From Sphingobacteriia bacterium (lineage in GTDB: Bacteria > Bacteroidota > Bacteroidia > Bacteroidales > TTA-H9), in assembly GCA_021286705.1 (NCBI GenBank), contig JAJTBW010000023.1, positions 1 to 32,854 of the forward strand: DNA of 32,854 bases, read 5' to 3'. The position numbers and the translations under genes were made by a program. This document shows positions 17,013 to 24,213 of the stretch, in pieces (the stretch's first letter is position 1; every line of letters starts with the position of its first letter). Below the pieces are notes generated by a model. The model was given only the letters and a program-made list of their open reading frames with translations, was not told where the DNA came from and did not search any database.

Positions 17013-17810
17013 ATGATCTCCCCGTTTATAACCATAGCCCTAATTGGTCTTCTGGCAGGTTTTGTTTTTTCAATGCCTATTGCCGGACCAATTAGTATAC
17101 TAATCACAAGCAATGCTTTATCTGGGAAACTGCGTTATTGTATATTGGCTGCTCTGGGAGCTTCGTTTGCCGATTTTGTATATGTGTTTTTAGGAGTGCT
17201 AGGCCTTACAGAGACGTATCATTTATATCGACCTTATATCCCTTATGCACTTATACTTGGATCTTTTTTTATTTTTGCGATAGGTATAAAGATATTCAGA
17301 ACCAAAATTAAACTTCCCGCTAGTGACGAAAAAATTGTCAATCAAGGTCGTAATGGATTTCTTTCTGGATTTCTTATTAATTTCCTCAACCCTACCCTCT
17401 TTCTTGGTTGGTTAACCTCTTCTTTTTTAACAATTTCTTTGGTTGCTTGGTTAGGCTTTAACACTGGTGGCCTTGACCAAATGCTAAGAAAGAATGTAGA
17501 AGAGATATCAAAGATATCACCGGTTGATTCAAGTAATACAATAACGAAAGAATTTGCTTTCACCCAGGAAAATACCAATAAACCTAAAGCCGAATCTAAA
17601 CCAGCTTACCCTATCCTAATTAGCACTGTTTATGCCTTCTTTATTTCACTGGGAAGTATCATTTGGTTTTATCTACTATCAATTATCTTAGTTAAGTACC
17701 GTCTTAAAATCAAGCTGTCAACCCTCGGTCTTCTAATTAATGCACTTGGTTTAGTTTTAATTGCTCTTGGATTATGGGTAAGTATTAAAGGGATTAGCTC
17801 CATTATTTAA
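17013..17810 (+). CDS. LysE-family membrane protein
   Basis: The 265-residue protein has about six transmembrane segments and the LysE-type features MPIAGPISILITSNALSGK (20-38) near the N-terminus, GASFADFVYV (49-58), and NGFLSGFLINFLNPTLFLGWL in the middle. A polar loop of about 45 residues (about 150-195) separates the halves. LysE relatives export amino acids and small amines. Here it lies 5 bp after the cytidylyltransferase, at the end of the serine palmitoyltransferase operon, so it may move a headgroup precursor or lipid, but this is a guess from position. The same family appears commonly in Bacteroidota without known substrate. Confidence 0.8.
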   Translation: MISPFITIALIGLLAGFVFSMPIAGPISILITSNALSGKLRYCILAALGASFADFVYVFLGVLGLTETYHLYRPYIPYALILGSFFIFAIGIKIFRTKIKLPASDEKIVNQGRNGFLSGFLINFLNPTLFLGWLTSSFLTISLVAWLGFNTGGLDQMLRKNVEEISKISPVDSSNTITKEFAFTQENTNKPKAESKPAYPILISTVYAFFISLGSIIWFYLLSIILVKYRLKIKLSTLGLLINALGLVLIALGLWVSIKGISSII

Positions 17811-17868
17811 GCCCTCCTGTCTATCTAAGTTCTAACCGAAAGTAACAGAAACACTCCTTTACTTTCAA

Positions 17869-17887
17869 GTATAGATAATTACTATAC
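17869..17887. promoter_or_regulatory. Short palindrome upstream of the second nucleotidyltransferase
   Basis: GTATAG-ataatta-CTATAC is a perfect inverted repeat with 6-bp arms and 7-base spacer, 55 bp before the ATG at 17942. CAAATTTG at 17896-17903 resembles, but does not match, a -7 box. It could be an operator; nothing else supports it. Confidence 0.35.
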
Positions 17888-17941
17888 GAAATTATCAAAT
17901 TTGGCATAATCCATGTGCACTTAAGGGAAACTGAAATTTCA

Positions 17942-18634
17942 ATGAAACTAGCAATTATTGCAGCAGGAGAAGGCTCGCGACTACGACAAGAAGGCATACT
18001 TATTCCTAAACCACTTGTTCAAATCAATGGAATATCCCTAATAGACAGATTGGTTAAGAGAGCTGAGAATAACAATTTTACCTCTGTACATATCATAGTA
18101 AATGCCATTTACCCTGAACTATTTGAGTACGTTAAAGAGATTAAATCTCATATTCCAATTTTTATAAAAGTTAAAACGACAGAAAGTTCAATGCATAGTT
18201 TCTATGAGCTCAGTGATCAATTAGCTGACGAGCCGTTTTTACTTACCACAGTTGACCCCATCTTCAACGAGGATGAATTCAAGACATTTATAAGCTTTTG
18301 TAAGCTACACAAAGAATATGACGGAATAATGGCCGTTACCAAGTATGTTGATGATGAAAAGCCTCTATGGGTTGAGACTAATTCTGAAGGTATTATTCAA
18401 AGTTTTCAGTCTGAACGTAATAATGCAATGGTAGTCAGTGGTGGATTCTACTATTTAACTCCGAAAGTCATGCCTATTCTCCATAAATCAATTGAGGAAG
18501 GGATATGTAAAATGCGTAATTTCCAACAAGCACTTATTAACAACAGTCTTAGACTTAAGGCTTATGAATTTGCAAAAATAATTGATATAGATCACTTTAG
18601 TGATATTCAAAAGGCATCTGATTTTTTAAAATAA
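17942..18634 (+). CDS. Sugar/alcohol-phosphate nucleotidyltransferase
   Basis: This 230-residue protein has the nucleotidyltransferase opening IIAAGEGSRL (5-14) and IPKPLVQINGISLIDRL (21-37), and a metal-site-like LTTVDPIF (101-108). It belongs to the same superfamily as the LicC-like protein at 16258 but is distant from it, and in place of NNMYSL it has SSMHSFYEL (82-90). An upstream in-frame ATG at 17915 would add nine residues, but the domain begins exactly at the ATG at 17942, so that start is used. It is separated from the genes on both sides (131 bp before, 68 bp after), so it may be an independent unit. Position just before the inositol operon makes inositol-phosphate cytidylyltransferase an attractive but unproven idea. 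Confidence 0.82.
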   Translation: MKLAIIAAGEGSRLRQEGILIPKPLVQINGISLIDRLVKRAENNNFTSVHIIVNAIYPELFEYVKEIKSHIPIFIKVKTTESSMHSFYELSDQLADEPFLLTTVDPIFNEDEFKTFISFCKLHKEYDGIMAVTKYVDDEKPLWVETNSEGIIQSFQSERNNAMVVSGGFYYLTPKVMPILHKSIEEGICKMRNFQQALINNSLRLKAYEFAKIIDIDHFSDIQKASDFLK

Positions 18635-18675
18635 TTACTTTTTTCAAGAGAAAAACTCTATAAACCAAAATAGTT

Positions 18676-18699
18676 TTCTATCTTTGCACTAAGATAGAA
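18676..18699 (+). promoter_or_regulatory. TetR operator overlapping the inositol-operon promoter
   Basis: TTCTATCTT-tgcact-AAGATAGAA is a perfect inverted repeat with 9-bp arms, ending 3 bp before the ATG at 18703. It contains TATCTTTG (18679-18686), an exact TAnnTTTG -7 box, with the predicted start site inside the right arm. This is where a self-regulating TetR dimer would be expected to bind; the ligand assignment is inference. Confidence 0.75.
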
Positions 18700-18702
18700 G
18701 CT

Positions 18703-19332
18703 ATGGAACCACTACAACAACGATTCGTAGAGTGCGCAGTTAAACGATTTCTAGCGTATGGGGTCAGAAGTGTTACGATGGATCAGATTGCACAAGATGC
18801 AGGAGCATCTAAGCGGACGGTTTACGAACTTTTTTCAGACAAGGAAGAGCTGGTTAGAGCGTGCATTCAATACTTTGAAGAGACAAGAAGTAACGAAGCT
18901 ACAGCAATTATCGCTGAAAGTGAAAACGTACTTATAGCCTTGTTTAAGATAGCGAACCACCATCTTCAAGTTTTTCAATATATTAACCCATTGTTTTTCC
19001 AAGATATTGAACGATTTTATCCCAACCTATGGAAAGACTGTATATATAGGAATAATATTGAAAAACAAAAAGAGATAAAAAAATTCCTTGAAATTGGTAT
19101 TGAGCAAGGCTTTATCAGGTCTGATATTCATTTAGCAATTGCAGCTCGTGTTTTGCTTGAGCATACCAATCTGGCATTAGCTCCCGACATTATTAGACAT
19201 AGTGAGGATAACAGGAGAATTATATTCGAGAATCTAATTATCAACTATGTAAGAGGTATTTCTACAGATGCTGGGCTGAAATTACTCCAAGAGCTTAATC
19301 AGCAGAGTTTGTTAAAACCCCTTAATAACTAG
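18703..19332 (+). CDS. TetR-family transcriptional regulator
   Basis: The 209-residue protein has the N-terminal TetR DNA-binding domain: FVECAVKRFLAYGVRSVTM, then the helix-turn-helix DQIAQDAGASKRTVYELFSDKEELV (about 27-51). The remaining three-quarters is an all-helical ligand-binding domain that I cannot assign to a ligand. It is the first gene of a compact operon ending with myo-inositol-phosphate synthase, 4 bp before the ATP-grasp gene, and a palindrome on its promoter suggests autorepression of the whole operon. A lipid, acyl-CoA or inositol-derived effector would make sense but is speculation. The leader would be only about 10 nt, so translation must start with little or no 5' untranslated region. 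Confidence 0.92.
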   Translation: MEPLQQRFVECAVKRFLAYGVRSVTMDQIAQDAGASKRTVYELFSDKEELVRACIQYFEETRSNEATAIIAESENVLIALFKIANHHLQVFQYINPLFFQDIERFYPNLWKDCIYRNNIEKQKEIKKFLEIGIEQGFIRSDIHLAIAARVLLEHTNLALAPDIIRHSEDNRRIIFENLIINYVRGISTDAGLKLLQELNQQSLLKPLNN

Positions 19333-19336
19333 TTAA

Positions 19337-20161
19337 ATGAGAATAGCAGCTATCTCTCGTGGGCATAGATATTCCCCAAATCATATTGAAAACGATGCGC
19401 TTATTCTTAAGCTGACCATTGAAAATCTCGAAAAGCAAGGGTTCACAATTGACCTGTTTGGAGAAGATGAAATAAACCTTGATCTACTGAAAGATTATCA
19501 ACTCATCTTTAGTATGATTCGGAGCAGATATGCCCTTGATATCCTAAAGACATTAGAAAAAAAGGGAATTACGATAATAAACAATACCACAGGAGTATCT
19601 AACTGTTATCGAGCGCGGACAGCCGAGATATTACCAGCTAATGGAATACCTTTTCCCAAAAGCGTAGTTGTCAATTGCAATAAAAATCTTCCTGAAATCA
19701 GCCTCCCCTCTATTAACGGTTCATTTAAAGTTTGGATCAAGAGAGGCGATGTACATGCTATTCATAGAGAAGATGTAACTCTTGTATATAGTCAAGATGA
19801 GCTTGCAGGCACTGTTAGAGAATACAACAGAAGGGGTATAAAGGAAGCTGTTATTCAGGAGCAGATCGAAGGTGATGTAGTCAAATTCTATGCGGTCAGA
19901 AATAGTGGTTTCTTTCACTGGTACTATCATCCGGGATCTAGAAAACTTCCATTTGAGGATAAAGAGCTATCGAACATTGCTGCTCGTTGTGCAGAAATAC
20001 TTGATGTTGATGTTTATGGAGGTGATGCAGTGATTGACATACATGGAAACATTTGGATAATAGATTTGAATGACTGGCCAAGTTTTGCACCTATTCGAGA
20101 CACCGCATCAAAGCACATCTCTGAATTAATAGAAAAGAAAATTCTCAGTCCGGTCAATTAG
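19337..20161 (+). CDS. ATP-grasp enzyme in the inositol-lipid operon
   Basis: A 274-residue soluble protein with the layout of RimK-like ATP-grasp ligases: an N-terminal alpha/beta domain (1-85) with MIRSR, a middle part with NNTTGVSNCYRARTAEIL, the ATP-binding segment FKVWIKRGD (Lys135) and VIQEQIEGDVVKFYAV (172-187), and the metal-binding end GGDAVIDIHG (228-237) and IIDLNDWPSF (241-250; Asp243, Asn245). ATP-grasp enzymes ligate carboxylates to amines, but inositol polyphosphate kinases of the ITPK type use the same fold, so either ligation to a lipid headgroup or inositol phosphorylation is possible. It sits 4 bp after the regulator and 24 bp before the CDP-alcohol phosphotransferase. The substrate is unknown. 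Confidence 0.8.
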   Translation: MRIAAISRGHRYSPNHIENDALILKLTIENLEKQGFTIDLFGEDEINLDLLKDYQLIFSMIRSRYALDILKTLEKKGITIINNTTGVSNCYRARTAEILPANGIPFPKSVVVNCNKNLPEISLPSINGSFKVWIKRGDVHAIHREDVTLVYSQDELAGTVREYNRRGIKEAVIQEQIEGDVVKFYAVRNSGFFHWYYHPGSRKLPFEDKELSNIAARCAEILDVDVYGGDAVIDIHGNIWIIDLNDWPSFAPIRDTASKHISELIEKKILSPVN

Positions 20162-20185
20162 AGCAGCACCAAAGATCAAAAAGCG

Positions 20186-21091
20186 ATGAATAATGTAAGC
20201 CAAACATACAAATCTTTAGACACAGAAGAATTCCTTGACATACACTTTTATCGAAAAGTGGGTTATCTCATAGCCAAAGCAAGTGAAAAGGCCTCTATTA
20301 CACCTAATACACTTACCATTATAAGCATTTTTTGGGGCGTATTAGCAGGGCATCTATTCTATTATGAAAACATCTGGATAAATATCGTTGGGATTATTAG
20401 CCTTGTTATTGCAAATTCTTTAGATAGTGCAGACGGTCAATTGGCAAGAATGACCAATAACAAAACTCAATTAGGAAGAATCCTGGATGGCTTAGCAGGA
20501 AATTTCTGGTTCGTAAGCATCTATATCCACTTTGCACTACGTTTACAAAATGAAGGTTATGGGTCATGGATTTGGGGATTTGCAGCTCTAACAGGTTTTT
20601 TTCACATCTTTCAGGCAGCTGTAGCTGATTATTACAGAAATGCTCATCTCTTTTTTATAAAAGGAGTTAGTGGAAGTGAATTTGATAATTCAACAAAAGT
20701 AATAGAGCAGTACAATCAACTCACTTGGAAAAACGACTTTATCAATAAGCTATTCCTTGCTAACTATAAGAACTATGTAAAACAGCAAGAAATACTGACT
20801 AAGAATCTTCAAAGGCTTGTTAGCACAGTAAAAGAACTTTACCCAAACCAACTTCCTGATTGGCTTATTCAAAGTTTTAGAAACGATAACAAGCCCCTCA
20901 TGAAGTACACCAATATTCTCACATTTAACACAAGAGCGATCGTAATCTTTATTTCAGTTCTTACTGGACATCTTATCTGGTACTGGATCTTCGAAATCAC
21001 AGTACTAAACCTAATCTTTATCTATATGGTCATAAGACAAGAGATGATCAGTAAACATCATTTGACGCTTGTACTGAACGCCAAGAATTAG
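20186..21091 (+). CDS. CDP-alcohol phosphotransferase lacking the fourth Asp
   Basis: A 301-residue membrane protein paralogous to the enzyme at 15378: both share the opening TEE..D..FYR, the SITPNTLT element (38-44 here) and a long soluble insertion before the last helices. The signature reads Asp80, Asp83-Gly84, Ala87-Arg88, Gly97, Asp101, but the position of the fourth Asp, the proposed catalytic base, is Gly105 (ILDGLAGNFW). The rest is intact. In this operon it is the natural candidate for making the phosphoinositol lipid from a CDP-activated partner and inositol phosphate or its lipid acceptor. The missing Asp means either an altered mechanism, use of another base, or an inactive partner subunit. 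Confidence 0.87.
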   Translation: MNNVSQTYKSLDTEEFLDIHFYRKVGYLIAKASEKASITPNTLTIISIFWGVLAGHLFYYENIWINIVGIISLVIANSLDSADGQLARMTNNKTQLGRILDGLAGNFWFVSIYIHFALRLQNEGYGSWIWGFAALTGFFHIFQAAVADYYRNAHLFFIKGVSGSEFDNSTKVIEQYNQLTWKNDFINKLFLANYKNYVKQQEILTKNLQRLVSTVKELYPNQLPDWLIQSFRNDNKPLMKYTNILTFNTRAIVIFISVLTGHLIWYWIFEITVLNLIFIYMVIRQEMISKHHLTLVLNAKN

Positions 21092-21094
21092 AGA

Positions 21095-22090
21095 ATGAAA
21101 AAGAAATCACTAAACATAGGGTTTTTTCTGATCGGATTAATCATGTTAGTTTTTCTGGTCTGGGATTTTGGCTTTAAAAACATTGCATCAAATGTAGCCA
21201 AGACTGGTTGGTGGCTTTTGCCGATTACGGGAATCTGGATGGTTATTTACATCATGAATGCTGCAGCTTGGTTTGTAATTCTGGGAAAAGTTAAAGGGGT
21301 TAACTTTAAGACTTTGCTGCAATTAACTATAAGCGGTTTTTCCATTAACTACATTACCCCGGTTGTAGGGTTGGCTGGAGAACCATATAAAGTGATCAAT
21401 ATTCAAAAAAGTATTGGAATCGAAAGAGCTACCTCTTCGATCATCCTTTACAATATGATGCATATTCTTTCGCACTTCTTCTTCTGGATAACTGCAATAA
21501 TCTTAATTACGCTAAGCTCATTCTGGGATATTGTTTTAACGCAATCAACCTACATATCAATGGGGATCGTTTTTTTGGTCTTATGTTTAATGATCTCTGT
21601 ATTTTATGCCTGGCACAAGAAAGGAGTGGTATATTCAATGTTACGTTTTTTCGGGAAATTTCCTTTCCTGAAGAAGATGGTTGAAAATTTGTATAAGAAA
21701 GAAACTACTCTTACAAACATTGAAGATCAAATAATTGACCTATACACTAATAGGCGGAAATCGTTTTACCAAGCTTTAATACTCGAGTATGTTGCTCGTA
21801 TTGTGGGTGCTTTTGAATTCTATTTTATAATGCAAGCTATATCAGTCGATATAGACCTATTCTCATCTATTTACATTTCAGCTGCATCTTCATTAATAGC
21901 CAACCTCTTTTTCTTTATCCCTCTGCAATTAGGAACAAGAGAAGGAAGTCTATGGTTAGTCTATGATAGTCTAAAATTCACACCTGCATTAGGCGTATTT
22001 GTAAGTTTCGTGACTCGAATCCGAGAATTCTTCTGGATACTAATTGGACTTATTTTACTACGAATATCATCTTCAACTTCAAAAAACTAG
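21095..22090 (+). CDS. Flippase-like membrane protein (LPG_synthase_TM family)
   Basis: The 331-residue product is almost entirely transmembrane, with roughly eight segments and the family hallmark SINYITPVVGLAGEPYKVINI (about 84-104), a variant of the P-x-x-x-G-E-x-x-K pattern. Near the end, PLQLGTREGSLW is a second conserved loop. The family includes the membrane part of lysylphosphatidylglycerol synthase and many standalone proteins proposed to move lipids or act on lipid headgroups. It starts 3 bp after the CDP-alcohol phosphotransferase and ends 4 bp before the phosphatase. A role in flipping the inositol lipid across the inner membrane is an inference. No catalytic domain is attached. 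Confidence 0.85.
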   Translation: MKKKSLNIGFFLIGLIMLVFLVWDFGFKNIASNVAKTGWWLLPITGIWMVIYIMNAAAWFVILGKVKGVNFKTLLQLTISGFSINYITPVVGLAGEPYKVINIQKSIGIERATSSIILYNMMHILSHFFFWITAIILITLSSFWDIVLTQSTYISMGIVFLVLCLMISVFYAWHKKGVVYSMLRFFGKFPFLKKMVENLYKKETTLTNIEDQIIDLYTNRRKSFYQALILEYVARIVGAFEFYFIMQAISVDIDLFSSIYISAASSLIANLFFFIPLQLGTREGSLWLVYDSLKFTPALGVFVSFVTRIREFFWILIGLILLRISSSTSKN

Positions 22091-22094
22091 ATTA

Positions 22095-22820
22095 ATGAAC
22101 CAGATTACTACCATTTTATTTGATTTCGGAGGCACCCTTGATACAAATGGGGTACACTGGAGTGAGGCTTATTGGGACGGATATCTATCTGCTAAGGTAG
22201 ACATTCCAAAAACCCAGTATGAAAAAGCATTTGTAAAGGCTGGTGAAGAATTACTTGAAAATCTGATCAATGCGGAAAACACCTTTTACGATACCATCTC
22301 TCTTCAAATTCAACAACAATTAAGCATTCTAAACCAAGAAAAACTAATATCAATTGAGGATATAAAAATCTTTCATAAGCTCATATTAGAATCTTGCTAT
22401 AAAACAGTTCTTTTTAACATGGATAATGCAAGATCTATTTTACAACTTTTAAACAAGCATTATAAGCTGGGCATCGTAAGTAATTTCTATGGTAACATGC
22501 AGACTGTACTGAAAGAATTCAAGATAGACGAGTTCTTTAGTGTAGTAATTGATTCTGCAGTGTTAGGTATCAGAAAACCAGATCCAGAAATTTTCCTTGC
22601 TGCGACCAGGTCACTTCAATGTGATCCCAAAAAAACAGTTGTTATTGGAGACTCATATGACCGTGACATCATGCCAGCCAAATCAGTTGGATTTAAAACA
22701 ATATGGTTGAAATCGCGTAGCTGGAAAGAGGAGACCAGAAGCAAAGATGCCGACCTGATAATTGACAATCTTGAAAATTTGAAACCTATTTTTCTTAAAT
22801 ATTATCAATATAATTCTTAA
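22095..22820 (+). CDS. HAD-superfamily phosphatase, candidate inositol-lipid phosphatase
   Basis: The 241-residue protein shows HAD motif I DFGGTLD (Asp10 nucleophile), motif II SN (129-130), motif III Lys161 in IRKPDPEIF, and motif IV GDSYDRD (185-191), with a helical cap between about 20 and 105. The position two after the nucleophile, usually Asp, is Gly12; some HAD phosphatases with DxGN/DxGG loops also have this and remain active. An in-frame ATG at 22044 lies inside the upstream gene; the one at 22095, 4 bp after that gene's stop, places motif I correctly. Between a CDP-alcohol phosphotransferase and inositol-phosphate synthase, dephosphorylation of phosphatidylinositol phosphate or inositol phosphate is the expected job; Bacteroides thetaiotaomicron has a reported counterpart (from memory). 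Confidence 0.88.
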   Translation: MNQITTILFDFGGTLDTNGVHWSEAYWDGYLSAKVDIPKTQYEKAFVKAGEELLENLINAENTFYDTISLQIQQQLSILNQEKLISIEDIKIFHKLILESCYKTVLFNMDNARSILQLLNKHYKLGIVSNFYGNMQTVLKEFKIDEFFSVVIDSAVLGIRKPDPEIFLAATRSLQCDPKKTVVIGDSYDRDIMPAKSVGFKTIWLKSRSWKEETRSKDADLIIDNLENLKPIFLKYYQYNS

Positions 22821-22823
22821 ATA

Positions 22824-24140
22824 ATGGAAAGAAAACCTGTAAAGCCTACCGGCAAGTTAGGAGTACTTGTTGTAGGAATGAACGGTGCTGTTGCGACAAC
22901 TTTTATTGCAGGCGTTATGGCTGTAAGAAAAGGATATGGAGTACCAGTAGGATCTTTAACGCAGATGGCTACCATTCGTATTGGCAAGCGTGAAGAAAAC
23001 AATTTCCCTAAGATCAAAGACTTCCTTCCTTTATATGACCTCAGCAACATCGTTTTTGGTGGCTGGGATATCAGAGATGAAAGTGCTTATGAAGGTGCTA
23101 AAATTGCTGAAGTTCTTCTTGACAAGGATCTCGATCCTATTAAAGATGAATTGACTGCTCTTCGCCCCATGAAAGCTGTCTTTGATCAAAACTATGTTAA
23201 AAGGTTAGAAGGCACCTACGTTAAAAAAGCTGCTACTAAGGCTGAACTTGTTGAGCAAGTTAGAGAAGATATCCGTTCTTTCAAAGCAAAAAACGGTCTT
23301 ACCGATCTTGTAACCATTTGGTGTGGTAGCACTGAAGTATTTATCAAACCTGCAGAAGTACATGAAACAATTGCAAGTTTTGAGAAAGGACTTGCCGAAA
23401 ACCATGAAGATATTTCACCAAGTATGATTTATGCATGGGCTTCATTACTTGAAAATACTCCCTATATCAATGGAGCTCCCAACCTAACGGTTGACATGAA
23501 GTGTGTTCATCAACTCGCTGAAGAAAAGAGACTACCTATTGCAGGCAAGGATTTTAAGACTGGACAGACCATGGTTAAAACAATCATAGCCCCAATGCTT
23601 AAAATGAGAATGCTTGGCCTTGAAGGCTGGTTCTCTACTAATATTCTTGGCAACAGAGACGGTGAAGTTTTAGATGACCCTATGTCATTTAAAACAAAAG
23701 AAGAGAGTAAGCTCTCCGTAATTGAAAGCATTCTTCAACCTAAATTGTATCCTGAGCTCTATAAGGATTATTACCATAAGGTTAGAATCAACTACTACCC
23801 ACCAAGAAAAGACAACAAAGAGGGCTGGGATAACATTGACATCTTTGGATGGCTAAACTATCCTATGCAAATTAAAATTGATTTCTTGTGCCGCGATTCT
23901 ATCTTGGCTGCTCCTATTGCTCTTGACCTAGTTCTTTTAATGAACTTAGCTCATAGAATAGGCTTCTCAGGAACTCAAGAGTGGTTATCTTTCTATTTTA
24001 AGAGCCCTATGCACTCAGAAAATGTGGTTCCAGAACACGATCTCTTTATTCAGCATATCAAACTGAAAAATACAATGAGAGAGATCATGGATGAAGAACC
24101 TGTCAACCACATTGACGAAAAGATTAAGATGTTTAAATAA
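22824..24140 (+). CDS. myo-Inositol-3-phosphate synthase
   Basis: This 438-residue NAD-dependent enzyme converts glucose-6-phosphate to myo-inositol phosphate. The Rossmann loop GMNGAVATT is at 18-26, the catalytic lysine region GKDFKTGQT at 241-249 with KTIIAPMLKMRMLGL after it, and STNILGNRDG at 271-280. The length falls in the bacterial/Bacteroidota class rather than the longer eukaryotic class. It is the last gene of the TetR-led operon (3 bp after the phosphatase) and is followed by a strong terminator. It supplies the inositol headgroup for phosphatidylinositol or inositol-phosphoceramide. Since eukaryote-type use of inositol for osmolytes or signalling is not indicated by any neighbouring gene, lipid use is favoured. 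Confidence 0.96.
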   Translation: MERKPVKPTGKLGVLVVGMNGAVATTFIAGVMAVRKGYGVPVGSLTQMATIRIGKREENNFPKIKDFLPLYDLSNIVFGGWDIRDESAYEGAKIAEVLLDKDLDPIKDELTALRPMKAVFDQNYVKRLEGTYVKKAATKAELVEQVREDIRSFKAKNGLTDLVTIWCGSTEVFIKPAEVHETIASFEKGLAENHEDISPSMIYAWASLLENTPYINGAPNLTVDMKCVHQLAEEKRLPIAGKDFKTGQTMVKTIIAPMLKMRMLGLEGWFSTNILGNRDGEVLDDPMSFKTKEESKLSVIESILQPKLYPELYKDYYHKVRINYYPPRKDNKEGWDNIDIFGWLNYPMQIKIDFLCRDSILAAPIALDLVLLMNLAHRIGFSGTQEWLSFYFKSPMHSENVVPEHDLFIQHIKLKNTMREIMDEEPVNHIDEKIKMFK

Positions 24141-24147
24141 ATAACGA

Positions 24148-24182
24148 TAGAGGGGTGCCTCTTTTAACTTGGCACCCCTCTA
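24148..24182. terminator. Bidirectional terminator between convergent genes
   Basis: A 12-bp perfect stem TAGAGGGGTGCC / GGCACCCCTCTA with an 11-base loop lies between the stop of inositol-phosphate synthase and the stop of the minus-strand gene. A TATTTT tract follows on the + side. Confidence 0.9.
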
Positions 24183-24213
24183 TATTTTAGTATCTACTCT
24201 CCAAATAAATCAT

